Of a DNA stretch of 37,551 bases, positions 18,663 through 26,833 are shown in pieces. Within the stretch, counting starts at the first letter, position 1; each line of letters starts with the position of its first letter. The notes beneath the pieces are model-generated. The model made no database searches. It was not told the origin of the DNA and saw only the letters and a list, made by a program, of their open reading frames with translations. The stretch is from an uncultured Acidobacteriota bacterium (GTDB lineage: Bacteria; Acidobacteriota; UBA6911; CAINFC01): NCBI GenBank assembly GCA_903847975.1, contig CAINFC010000038.1, positions 1 to 37,551 of the forward strand. Direction: 5' to 3'. Position numbers and translations under genes: made by a program.

Positions 18663-18691
18663 TTGACACTTCCGCCGGGTGTCGTTACAAT
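18663..18691 (+). promoter_or_regulatory. Near-consensus sigma70 promoter for the GAF-PP2C / STAS / kinase unit
   Basis: A perfect TTGACA (18663-18668) is followed by a 17-nt spacer and TACAAT (18686-18691). Transcription is expected near 18698. This rules out the in-frame GTG at 18679 as a start and points to the ATG at 18796, leaving a leader of about 98 nt. It is one of the best promoter matches in the window and suggests housekeeping expression of the partner-switching trio. Confidence 0.75.
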
Positions 18692-18795
18692 CTGCCGTTG
18701 ATCGGAAGTGGGGAGAGCAGCCCTGGCGGCTTTTGCGCCCCGAAGAACTGACCCGGTTCCCTCGCGGGCCGTTGCCAATAGGAGTGCAGTACCCA

Positions 18796-20400
18796 ATGAC
18801 CACCGGTTTCGACCTGACCCGTCTCGAGGCGCTTTTGGAGTCGGCCCAACTCCTGCAAAGTTCCCTGGAACTGAAGCCCATACTGAAGCATCTGCTGCGA
18901 ACCGTCATGGGACGCCTGCCGGCGCTGCGCGGGATGATTGCCGTGTGCCGTCGGGAAGGCGGATCCAGGGTGGAGCTGGTCCGGGGTGCCGCCGCCTTGA
19001 CGGAAGGAAGTGTTTTCCATGAGGATTCCGCGCGGCAGGCAGGCATGGTACTTTTTTTCCCGATCGGCTCGCCTTCGGAGCCGGTAGGCGTGCTGGGCGT
19101 CGGGGGCCTGCCGTCGGCCGTAAAGCCGGAAGAAGCGGAGTTTATCGAAGCGCTTCTTGGGCTGGCGGCCAGCGTGATTTCCAATGCGCAGGCCCACGAG
19201 CAGGCTCATATTGCCAACCGGCTGCTCGACCAGCGCCTGCAGGAGCTGCGGGCCTTGCTGGACCTGGGGCGGGGCCTGGCGGCGGCCTTCGATCCCGAGG
19301 AGGTGGCCCGGCTGGTGGGCTACACCCTGGCGGGCCGATGGGCTATCTCCCGATACACCGTGGCTGCCTGGAAGGAAAATCATCCCTCCGTCCTCCGACA
19401 GAAAGGCATGACTCCGGGCGATTGGCCGGCACTGCAGGAGAAGTACGGCGCGTGTGTCGAGGCCCGGTTGACTCCGGAGGGAGGGCTGGTGCTGCCGATT
19501 CGCTCCCGGGAGTCGCCAATCGGCCTGCTGGTCTGCGGACCCCGTATGCCGGGGGTGGATTACGGGGAAGCGGACTTGGAGTTCGGTGCCGGTCTGGCGG
19601 CCCAGGCGGCAGTGGCCTTCGAGAAAGCCTGGCACCTTCAGGATATGCTGGCGCGGCAGCAGCTGGAAAAGGAGCTGGAGCTGGCCGCTGGCATTCAGCG
19701 CGATCTTTTCCCCTCCTCTTTGCCTTCGCTGGCCGGATGGGATGTTGCCGCACGGAATCGCCAGGCCCGGCAGGTCGGTGGAGACTATTACGACGTGCTT
19801 CCCTTTGCCGGGACCGGGCCGGAAGATCCCCACCTGCTGTGCGTCGCGGATATCTCCGGAAAAGGAATCGCCGCGGCCTTGCTGATGAGCACCCTGCAGG
19901 CGACGCTGCGATCCCTGTTGCGCCGTGAATCTTCCCTGGTGGAACTGGCCTCCATAACCAATGAACTGTTGTATGCCACCACACCGGCCAACAAATATTC
20001 CACCGCATTCCTGTGTGCCGTGCAACCCCGCACCGGAGAGTGCCGCTACGTCAACTGCGCTCATAATGCCGCTTTGCTGCTGCGCGCCGGAGGCGAAGTG
20101 GAGCTGCTGGACGGCCCGGGCTTCGCCCTGGGGCTTTTTCCGATGCGCACCCACCAGGAAAGGGAATTTGCCATGCAACCCGGCGACATCCTCGCACTCT
20201 ACAGCGACGGAGTGATCGAAGCGCAGAATCCGTCCGACGAGCAGTTCGAAATCGAGCGAATGAAGAGCTGCTTGCGGGAGAATGCCGGCGGAACCGCCGC
20301 GGAAATCGTGGATCGCCTGTTCGAGGCCATCGATGCCTTTGCCGCGGGCGCCCCTCAATATGACGACATTACCCTGATGATCGTAAAGAGAAATGACTGA
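18796..20400 (+). CDS. GAF-GAF-PP2C (SpoIIE/RsbU-type) serine phosphatase
   Basis: This 534-residue soluble protein has two GAF-like regions (about 10-155 and 180-325), a short helical linker (LARQQLEKELELAAGIQRDLFP, which resembles the RsbU linker) and a SpoIIE-type PP2C phosphatase domain (about 345-534). Metal-binding motifs are intact: VGGDYYDV, ADISGKGIAAAL, YSDGVIEA and YDDITLMIV. By family knowledge it would dephosphorylate a STAS antagonist, most simply the one encoded next. The start is the ATG at 18796, with AGGAGTG about nine bases upstream and a promoter further upstream. Signals reach it probably through the GAF domains; the ligand is unknown. Confidence 0.9.
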   Translation: MTTGFDLTRLEALLESAQLLQSSLELKPILKHLLRTVMGRLPALRGMIAVCRREGGSRVELVRGAAALTEGSVFHEDSARQAGMVLFFPIGSPSEPVGVLGVGGLPSAVKPEEAEFIEALLGLAASVISNAQAHEQAHIANRLLDQRLQELRALLDLGRGLAAAFDPEEVARLVGYTLAGRWAISRYTVAAWKENHPSVLRQKGMTPGDWPALQEKYGACVEARLTPEGGLVLPIRSRESPIGLLVCGPRMPGVDYGEADLEFGAGLAAQAAVAFEKAWHLQDMLARQQLEKELELAAGIQRDLFPSSLPSLAGWDVAARNRQARQVGGDYYDVLPFAGTGPEDPHLLCVADISGKGIAAALLMSTLQATLRSLLRRESSLVELASITNELLYATTPANKYSTAFLCAVQPRTGECRYVNCAHNAALLLRAGGEVELLDGPGFALGLFPMRTHQEREFAMQPGDILALYSDGVIEAQNPSDEQFEIERMKSCLRENAGGTAAEIVDRLFEAIDAFAAGAPQYDDITLMIVKRND

Positions 20401-20519
20401 CGGACACAATTCGGCCGGTGCGTTCCATGGAATCTTATTAATAAAACCGGGCGATCGGCCAACCTTATTCATACCGCAGGCAGCTCCGGGTTGTCTGCTT
20501 TTTCCGCCGGGAGGACACT

Positions 20520-20882
20520 TTGGTAAGAAATTTAGTACTGCACATCAGCCAGATCGACGGGATCGCGGTGATCGCTCTCGAAGGATTCCTCGATGCCCAT
20601 ACCGCCCCGCAGTTCGAGGAAGCGATTCAAAGCGAGATCGACGCCGGGCGCCGCAATATTGTCGTGGATTGCGCCCGTCTGCTGTATATTTCCTCGGCGG
20701 GGTTAGGCGTGTTTATGGGTTTTATCGGAGAGCTTCGCGAGACGGGCGGAGATATTAAAATATGCGGCGTTGCTGCCCCGCGGGTCCTGCAGCTCTTCGA
20801 AGTCAGCGGATTCAAGGACCTGTTCGGCCTGGCCGCGGATCTGCCCGCCGCCGTGGCCCTGTTCCGGGAAAAAGATAAGTGA
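20520..20882 (+). CDS. STAS-domain anti-sigma factor antagonist (RsbV/SpoIIAA type)
   Basis: This is a 120-residue single STAS domain. The segment RLLYISSAGLGVFMGF carries the phosphorylation loop; S59 in SAGL is the likely phosphorylated serine. The start is TTG at 20520, supported by GGGAGGA five to six bases upstream; no ATG fits better. In the family, the unphosphorylated form binds the anti-sigma kinase and frees its client. It lies between the PP2C phosphatase and the kinase, the classical gene order. The 119-nt gap before it shows no promoter I trust. Confidence 0.92.
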   Translation: MVRNLVLHISQIDGIAVIALEGFLDAHTAPQFEEAIQSEIDAGRRNIVVDCARLLYISSAGLGVFMGFIGELRETGGDIKICGVAAPRVLQLFEVSGFKDLFGLAADLPAAVALFREKDK

Positions 20883-20889
20883 GGCGGAG

Positions 20890-21375
20890 ATGAATGATTT
20901 CGGGCGTTGCTTCGAGCTGCGCGTTCGGTCATCGACGGAAAACCTGGCCCTGATCCGGGACTTCGTCGGAAATGTGGCCCGGCAGGGCGGCCTGAGCGAG
21001 AGCGATCTTTCCCTGGTCGAGCTGGCCGTGGACGAAGCCGGGGCCAACGTGATGGAACACGCCTATGGCGGGGACCCGACCAGGGAAGTCGTGGTTCGTG
21101 TCCGGCTTGATGCCGACGCCATTACCATCGAGATGCTCGACACCGGCCGGGGGTTCGATCCGGCCGCCGTCGAGCAAAAGGATTTGCAGAAACTGGTCGC
21201 CGAAGGGGCCCGCGGAGGGCTGGGGATGCGCTTGATGAAGCGGGCAATGGATGAGGTTCAATACCGGTCCGTGCCGGGAGGGCGGAACGAGCTGCGCATG
21301 GTGAAAAAACTCGGCAAGCCGCCGGGCCCGGAAACGACCGAAGAAGACCGGAAATCCGGCGGGAAAGGTGTTTGA
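20890..21375 (+). CDS. RsbW-like anti-sigma serine kinase
   Basis: This 161-residue protein has the GHKL-type ATPase fold of the RsbW/SpoIIAB group (HATPase_c_2). The N-box is in ELAVDEAGANVMEHAYGG with N53, the G1 box in DTGRGFDP with D84, and the G2 box in GGLGMRLMKRAMDEV. It would phosphorylate the STAS protein encoded seven bases upstream and, when not bound to it, hold a target. The start at 20890 is preceded by GGCGGAG. No sigma factor gene is adjacent, so the client is unknown. It is the last gene of the plus unit and faces the minus-strand cluster across a 96-nt gap. Confidence 0.92.
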   Translation: MNDFGRCFELRVRSSTENLALIRDFVGNVARQGGLSESDLSLVELAVDEAGANVMEHAYGGDPTREVVVRVRLDADAITIEMLDTGRGFDPAAVEQKDLQKLVAEGARGGLGMRLMKRAMDEVQYRSVPGGRNELRMVKKLGKPPGPETTEEDRKSGGKGV

Positions 21376-21471
21376 CGGGGGGGCAGGCCGCGAAAAGGAA
21401 TGAGGATGCCGTTCGCCGTTTCCGATTCCGGCGCGGACCTTTTTATCGTCCGGCGGTGCGGTCCCTGATTC

Positions 21472-21846
21472 CTAGGCTCCCTCGATCGTGGGCATCAGCT
21501 TGCGCAAGGTTCCCAGCATTTTAGACTGCCAGCTGTATTCGGAACTGGTCATCAGGCGCAGCTTGGTGCCGCTGCTGCGCGCGGACAAGGCAACCCCGGC
21601 GAAAAGATTGATGCCCGAAGAGTTGAGCAGCTTGAGCTGGCGCACGTCCAAAGTCAGAACTCCGGTCGGCCCGATGGCCTCCACGGCAGCGCGCACCATG
21701 GACTTAATTTCGTCGTAGGAGTTCAGGCGCAGCGTTCCCCCAAACGTCACCGTCCCGGTTGCACGGCTGAATCGCACCAGGTATTCCGGCCCCGAAACAA
21801 CCGGGTCTGTTTCCGGACCCGCGGTGGAGTGATTTCCCTCATTCAT
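21472..21846 (-). CDS. STAS-like regulator (possibly Slr1659-type)
   Basis: This 124-residue protein has a short variable N-terminus and a STAS-like domain: LTLDVRQLKLLNSSGINLFAGV contains the phospho-loop serines, and the tail SSEYSWQSKMLGTLRKLMP matches the tails of the STAS proteins at 26834-27175 and 25037-26224. This is different from the classical antagonist at 20520. From memory the pattern recalls the cyanobacterial Slr1659 group, which pairs with an atypical ATPase; that link is tentative. The start at 21846 has AGAAGGG upstream. It is the last gene of the seven-gene minus unit, directly after its probable ATPase partner. Confidence 0.85.
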   Translation of the reverse strand: MNEGNHSTAGPETDPVVSGPEYLVRFSRATGTVTFGGTLRLNSYDEIKSMVRAAVEAIGPTGVLTLDVRQLKLLNSSGINLFAGVALSARSSGTKLRLMTSSEYSWQSKMLGTLRKLMPTIEGA

Positions 21847-21928
21847 GATATTAACCCTTCTTTTTCTTCCTTGGAAAAGTCGTGCCCAACCCGGCATCGG
21901 CCTGCAGCTCTCCGCCCGGTATATCTCC

Positions 21929-22495
21929 CTAAAAAACCGAAGCCGTGAGCCTGGCGCTTACCGACACGCGGCCCGGATGGGCAGGCTCGCCGGACTCAAA
22001 CCGCCAGGATAAATCCGCTCCGTGGTGGATCATCATCGTCAAAAACCCCAATCCCGAAACCTTGGCCTCGGGATGAGCTTCGTTGTGTTCCATGGTCGCA
22101 AAAAACTTCTCCTCCAAAGAGCTCTCACCGTCGAACAGCTTCTGGAGGCTGGCCTTGAATTTTTCCGACTTGGCGGCCTCGATGCGGTTGCTGACCACCA
22201 GGGTCACGGTGTGGCCCTTGGCGCCGGAACAGATTTCAATGCTGCCGCCGCTGCGCTCCTTGATGGCGTTCTCCAGGAGTTCGTTGGCCACGTAGTTGAC
22301 CGAGTCGCCCAATTCCGCCACTTCGCTTTTTTCCAGCTTCTCCAGATCCAGGGTCCCGGTGAGATGTCCCAGATAGCGCGATATCATGTCGCAGTGCGCC
22401 CACCGCGGGTGAAGCTCTTCGTTGAGCCGTATGCGGATCTGCGGATTTTCCTGCGTTATTTGGCCGGTGTAGTTCCGGATATCCTGTATTGCCAT
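21929..22495 (-). CDS. GHKL ATPase-like regulator (possibly Slr1658-type), probable STAS partner
   Basis: This 188-residue protein has an ATPase-like core: VNYVANELLENAIKE (N-box with N76) and VSGLGFLTMMIHHG (a shortened GLG box). A typical D-x-G-x-G box is not visible, so ATP handling may be unusual. The start at 22495 is supported by GGGAGG eight bases upstream; the longer in-frame extension is not. It lies between the Cache-PP2C phosphatase and a STAS gene, the order expected for a partner-switching trio. The protein at 26227-26730 is a diverged relative. The assignment to the Slr1658 group is from memory of the pattern, not from a search. Confidence 0.78.
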   Translation of the reverse strand: MAIQDIRNYTGQITQENPQIRIRLNEELHPRWAHCDMISRYLGHLTGTLDLEKLEKSEVAELGDSVNYVANELLENAIKERSGGSIEICSGAKGHTVTLVVSNRIEAAKSEKFKASLQKLFDGESSLEEKFFATMEHNEAHPEAKVSGLGFLTMMIHHGADLSWRFESGEPAHPGRVSVSARLTASVF

Positions 22496-22548
22496 AACCC
22501 TGCCTCCCTTTGAGCTGTTGTTTTCCGCCGTGCCGCCCACTGTCGGAA

Positions 22549-25005
22549 TTAGGTGACCCGGCGCTTGCAGACCACCAGGGTGATGTCATCCCACACCTTG
22601 GCGGAACCGATGTGTTGACGTACAGCCGCAATGATGGCATCGCGGATCTCCATAGCCCCCGCTCCCCGCGTGTTGCGGGCTATTTCCATCATTCGCTCTA
22701 TCCCGAAAAGATGGCCGGCCCCGTCGTCGGCCTCGGTGATCCCGTCGGTATAAACGATGAGTACATCCCCGGGGTCGAAAGGAATCTCCTGCAGGTTGAA
22801 AAATTCTCCGGCATCCGGAACCAGCCCGATGGATATCCCCAGATCCTGCGTGTCGATCCGCTCCACCTGTCCGTCGCCGCGGATGACCAGCACTTCCTCA
22901 TGCTGTCCGGTGATCGACCATTTCCCCATATGGTAGTCGAGATAGCACATGGTCAGATTCTTGTCGGTACCCATCCGCCTGGTGTTGTTGCAAACCATGC
23001 GGTTGGTCGCCTGGAGCACCTCACAGAGCGGGTGGGGCGAATAGGCGGAGCGGACCGTATCCCGACTCTCGACGGCCTGGGCGTTCAGCACGGCGTTGAC
23101 CGCCGCCTGAACCTGGAGCATCAAAGCTCCGGACTCCAATCCGTGTCCGGTCACATCTCCGATGCCGATTTTCACGTGTTCGTCCGGCAGGAACATCACA
23201 TCGTAATAATCTCCGCCGACTTCATCGGCCGGCTCCATAAAAGCGGCAATGTCGAGAACCGGATGTTGTTCCAAATCCGAGGCTTGCGGCAGGATCATTT
23301 GCTGCAGCCGCCGCGATATGTTCAGCTCGGCGGCCATGCGCGAGTTTTCCTCTCGAAGGCGCTCGGCCTCCGCCAGGTTGGCCGCCATTTCGTTGAAAGC
23401 CTGACCGAGCTGCCCGATCTCATCCTTGGTCTTGATCTGGCAGCGTACCGCATAGTCCTTCAGCGTAATGAGCTTTACTGCTTCATGAACCTGCTTGAGA
23501 CCCTGCCCCAGCGAATTGGCCATGGTCCGCACTACCAGAACTCCCAGGCTGGAAAAAACAAGAAGGAGGATCAAAGACATCTGCACCGACGCATAGGTTG
23601 CATTTTCGATCTGGGCGGTGGCCTCTTCGATCTGCTTTTGGGTGTCGGTCAGGATCCGGAACAGTTCGGCTTTCGGAACGGCCAGGCCCAGCAGCCACTG
23701 CGCGCGGGCCACTTTCTTTCCCGCTTCCGCCCAATAATTCATCGGCGCCAGACGCCGCATCAGAATAATGTAATCCTCCTTCGGTCCGGCGGCGCGCTGC
23801 ACGGTGCAGGTTTCCAGGGTGTAGTCGGTCGGCCCGGGGAATTTGAGCGCCCGAATGGTCGGCTGCGTGCTTTGGGTCAGGTAACGATTGAGTACGCTTA
23901 CTCCGCTGCCGGACCCTTTTTGCATCGTCAATCCTAAAATTTCCTCGGCGATGGGGGGCGCCGCCACCACATTCCCGTCCGGGGCCGCCAGAAAGGCAAA
24001 GCCGGTGTCGGCCAGCTTCACATCGCTGATCAGCCGCCGGGTCTGCTCGAGGGTCACGTCGATGGCCACGGCCCCCTGGCTTCCCTTGCGGTCCTTGCTC
24101 CACAGCGGGTAGAAATAGGTGACAATCTCGTTTCCCGTGCAGGCATCCTGGTACGGATAACTCACCGTGGTGTACTCCCCGCGCACCGGAACGGATTCCG
24201 GATCTCGGGCCCATTCATCCCACGACTGCAGGCAGCCGTCGAAATAAAACGGCCAGAAAGCGTGCGTGTTGTGTCCCGGATAGAGGCGATCGAAATTCTG
24301 AGCCTGCGGCAGCCACGGCGTGAGCCGCATAATCGGGGCGCGCGGAGCGCCGATCTGATAAACCTGAAGCTTGGGATTGCCGGACTTGAGAATGGCCGGA
24401 CCATAAAAATCAAAAACCGCCGTCTCCCGCACGTCTTTCATGACGTCCGGGCGAACCGGTTTGTCCGGGCCGGGCTCCAGCAGATACCCCCATACCGACA
24501 GAACCGAGGCGTCATCAGGCGGTGTCTGCCGCCAGCCTCCGATCTTGTAGGTTTCCTTGGTGGCCAGGGGCTGGCCCATGATCGATTTATCGGTGGTGAT
24601 TTCCGCAGGAGGCTGGTAGATCAGCTTGTCGTTCCACTCCGGCAGTTTTTCGGCTATACGGCCCAGCTGCTCCCGCGCCTGATCATGGTCGATGAGCCAC
24701 TGGGAAAGATTGGCCGTAATGGTCGCCTCCCGGAAGGTGGTCTGAAATAGAACGTCGACCCGTGATGCCACCGAGGCCGAATAGTTGTTCATCGCCTGGG
24801 TGGTTTCTTTGGTCAACCCGTCCGCAATGGTTTCTGTGGCTTTCCGGCCAAGGTTGCGAACGTTGGCCACGGCCGCCCTGCCCGCCCAGATCGACAGCGC
24901 AGCCGAGGATGCCATGGCTACCACCAGCACCCCCAACATGGAGGCCAGCAGTTTTTTGCGAAAGGACCAGCGGATGGTCTCGTTTTGGTGCTGCATTTTA
25001 TTCAT
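22549..25005 (-). CDS. Membrane Cache-HAMP-PP2C (SpoIIE-type) sensor phosphatase
   Basis: This is an 818-residue protein. Transmembrane helix 1 is at about 18-42, a large extracytoplasmic double-Cache sensor at about 45-470, helix 2 at about 472-495, then HAMP (about 495-545), a coiled coil and a SpoIIE-type PP2C domain (about 575-818). Metal motifs are complete: VGGDYYDV, GDVTGHG, YTDGITEA and WDDITLVV. It would turn an outside signal into dephosphorylation of STAS proteins. The Cache part (AIDVTLEQ, AAPPIAEEILGL) is clearly related to that of the kinase at 1883-4267 ([20 protein letters not shown]). No good ribosome site precedes 25005; an ATG three codons later is equally possible. It sits in the middle of the seven-gene minus unit. 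Confidence 0.9.
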   Translation of the reverse strand: MNKMQHQNETIRWSFRKKLLASMLGVLVVAMASSAALSIWAGRAAVANVRNLGRKATETIADGLTKETTQAMNNYSASVASRVDVLFQTTFREATITANLSQWLIDHDQAREQLGRIAEKLPEWNDKLIYQPPAEITTDKSIMGQPLATKETYKIGGWRQTPPDDASVLSVWGYLLEPGPDKPVRPDVMKDVRETAVFDFYGPAILKSGNPKLQVYQIGAPRAPIMRLTPWLPQAQNFDRLYPGHNTHAFWPFYFDGCLQSWDEWARDPESVPVRGEYTTVSYPYQDACTGNEIVTYFYPLWSKDRKGSQGAVAIDVTLEQTRRLISDVKLADTGFAFLAAPDGNVVAAPPIAEEILGLTMQKGSGSGVSVLNRYLTQSTQPTIRALKFPGPTDYTLETCTVQRAAGPKEDYIILMRRLAPMNYWAEAGKKVARAQWLLGLAVPKAELFRILTDTQKQIEEATAQIENATYASVQMSLILLLVFSSLGVLVVRTMANSLGQGLKQVHEAVKLITLKDYAVRCQIKTKDEIGQLGQAFNEMAANLAEAERLREENSRMAAELNISRRLQQMILPQASDLEQHPVLDIAAFMEPADEVGGDYYDVMFLPDEHVKIGIGDVTGHGLESGALMLQVQAAVNAVLNAQAVESRDTVRSAYSPHPLCEVLQATNRMVCNNTRRMGTDKNLTMCYLDYHMGKWSITGQHEEVLVIRGDGQVERIDTQDLGISIGLVPDAGEFFNLQEIPFDPGDVLIVYTDGITEADDGAGHLFGIERMMEIARNTRGAGAMEIRDAIIAAVRQHIGSAKVWDDITLVVCKRRVT

Positions 25006-25036
25006 TGAAAGAAGGGCGTTTCCTTGTTGTCTGGCG

Positions 25037-26224
25037 CTAGGTTCCGCGCTGAGGTTTCTTCCCTATTCCGGCCCATACCGGCCAGGTTGCATAGCCGTTG
25101 GGCCGCAGAATCGCCTGCTGGTGGTCACGAAATCCCTGGCGCAACCGATCCAGGTAGTTCCCGTCGCTGCCTTTTTTGCTGGCCCAGCGGCAGTAGCTCT
25201 CCTCCCAGCTCCGGATGACCTCGGCAAACTCTTCCCGCACGCGGGGGTGGCCGCCGTCATCCTCGGTAGATACCACAAACTGGACATTGCGCACATCCTG
25301 GAGTCCGGAGGCCATCATCATCGCTTTTTGCTTCGGCCCCAGTTCGATGTCCATCTTGAAATGCGCCCATATCAGGGCCACCTGGTTATAAGTCCATTGG
25401 ATCGATTCTCCAAAGGGCTCCCCAAGGCAGTGAGAATTCTTCTCGTTGGTCACATATACCGTACCGCCAGGCTTGCAAATGCGTACGATCTCACTGAGAA
25501 TCTCCATGGGGCGATCGAAGACCTGCAGGGAATGCCGGCAGAAAACCACATCAAAAGTGTCGTCCGGAAGGAGCAGCGAAGCGGCATCCCCCACCTGGAA
25601 CTCAATGCCGTCCACCCCGAACTCCTCGGCCATCGCCCGGGCGTAATCCAGGGATCGTTTGGCATGGTCTACGGCAACCAGCCGTCCGGGTGAAAATGTT
25701 TTTTTGAGGTGCATGGCGAAATCCCCGATGCCGCAGCAGATATCGGCAACCGCGGCACCGGGCTTGAGAATACCTTCCACGAGGCTCTTTTCATGGCGCC
25801 AGGTCATCTTGGTCTGCGCCCGAAGGGCCGACACGAAGGCCCCATCCTCAAAAAGACTCTGGCCGGGATAAAAATCCTGGTCGTAGGTCTCCACCAATAT
25901 GTTCTCGTGCAACTGCTGCAGAGGCGCCAGCCGGGGGTAGGACCACGGAATCACGCTGGTGGTCACCACGCGAAATTTCTTCCCGGGGTTCTCTCTGGCA
26001 ACTTTCTGCAGGGTGCAGGCCAGCATCTGCAAGCCCATGGTGTTGAGCGCCGTAAGTCTTTTGGCGGCGATATAGAGAACCTTTCCGGGCGATGCCGCGC
26101 CTCGGGAAATGGCCTCCTCGACCGCGCGTGTCTCGGGCCCCGGCCCGACCGGCTGCAGCGCGCCCTTCAGATGAACCTGTTGGTCGTGTTCGTCGTACCA
26201 TACGGAAAATGCGGTTGTGCTCAT
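25037..26224 (-). CDS. STAS-methyltransferase fusion protein
   Basis: This 395-residue two-domain protein starts with a STAS-like domain (about 1-112). The segment TALNTMGLQMLACTL stands where its neighbours have LLNSSGIN, so both loop serines are replaced (T62, M63). The tail (TTSVIPWSYPRLAPLQQL) matches the paralogues at 21472 and 26834. The C-terminal half is a class I SAM-dependent methyltransferase: motif I VADICCGIGD (159-168), VAVDHAKRSLDYARAMA, a DDTFDVVFCRHSLQVF segment, and KPGGTVYVTNEKN. Its ribosome site (GGAGGAA) lies in the last codons of the upstream gene, two bases away. By inference the STAS part docks with a partner-switching protein and so ties methylation to the switch. 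The methylated substrate is unknown. Confidence 0.85.
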   Translation of the reverse strand: MSTTAFSVWYDEHDQQVHLKGALQPVGPGPETRAVEEAISRGAASPGKVLYIAAKRLTALNTMGLQMLACTLQKVARENPGKKFRVVTTSVIPWSYPRLAPLQQLHENILVETYDQDFYPGQSLFEDGAFVSALRAQTKMTWRHEKSLVEGILKPGAAVADICCGIGDFAMHLKKTFSPGRLVAVDHAKRSLDYARAMAEEFGVDGIEFQVGDAASLLLPDDTFDVVFCRHSLQVFDRPMEILSEIVRICKPGGTVYVTNEKNSHCLGEPFGESIQWTYNQVALIWAHFKMDIELGPKQKAMMMASGLQDVRNVQFVVSTEDDGGHPRVREEFAEVIRSWEESYCRWASKKGSDGNYLDRLRQGFRDHQQAILRPNGYATWPVWAGIGKKPQRGT

Positions 26225-26226
26225 GG

Positions 26227-26730
26227 CTATTCCTCCATCACCCGGTGGAGCGAAGCGTCCAGGCCGACCCGCATCTGGCCCAGATCGCGGACGGCAAGGC
26301 TGACTTTGTGGACCACCGTAAGCTCGATGAGCGACAAAAGCGTGGGAGCCGCTTCTTCCCGCCCCAGCAGTTCCAGGTACTGGTTCATTCCGGCGAGGCG
26401 GGCCTGCTCCACTTCCGAAACAATTCGCCGGACATTATCTCCGGCGTCGAATTCCAATTGAAAAAAGATTCCGCCCTCTGGAGCGCCGGCATTTACCTTC
26501 AACGTCCCGGCGCATCTTCCGGTCCGAAAGGCCAGTTCGAAAAGCTCATTGGTGATCGAAGAAACCTGCGAGGCGAAGCGCTGAGAGTCGGGGCTGTCGA
26601 GGGAAAGGACCTGCGCCACCAGGTTGGCCGTGTCGGAACAGGTGCTCCATCGGGACTGGAATGCGCTCCCCACCATCTCGATTTCAAACCACGATTTTTC
26701 CATTGGAGTTGTTGCTATTGTTTCTGTCAT
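26227..26730 (-). CDS. Degenerate GHKL ATPase-like protein
   Basis: This 167-residue protein has no strong family signature on its own. VSSITNELFELAFR aligns with VNYVANELLENAIK of the ATPase at 21929-22495, and the surrounding helices match in length. The key N-box asparagine is replaced by L66, and no glycine-rich ATP box is visible. It therefore probably binds its STAS partner without hydrolysing ATP. The start at 26730 has GGAG about ten bases upstream; a longer in-frame version overlaps the preceding STAS gene and is less likely. It lies between a STAS gene and the STAS-methyltransferase gene. Confidence that it is coding is high; the fold assignment is moderate. Confidence 0.7.
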   Translation of the reverse strand: MTETIATTPMEKSWFEIEMVGSAFQSRWSTCSDTANLVAQVLSLDSPDSQRFASQVSSITNELFELAFRTGRCAGTLKVNAGAPEGGIFFQLEFDAGDNVRRIVSEVEQARLAGMNQYLELLGREEAAPTLLSLIELTVVHKVSLAVRDLGQMRVGLDASLHRVMEE

Positions 26731-26833
26731 ATCCGTACCGTCTCCTTCGATGGCATTGATTGGCTTGTATGGTTCCCGGCTGACGGAAAGAAAAAGTGCG
26801 GTCCGGTTCAGCCAGGCAAAGGTATGCGCCCGA

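Noticed and set aside
18685-20472. Open frame of 595 codons opposite the GAF-PP2C gene
   Set aside because: It has no domain signature, whereas the plus strand has complete PP2C metal motifs and a promoter.
21376-21471. Possible terminator between the convergent switching units (CGGAC...GTCCG with a T-run in the loop)
   Set aside because: The stem is only five bases and the T-run is inside the loop, so it does not fit an intrinsic terminator.
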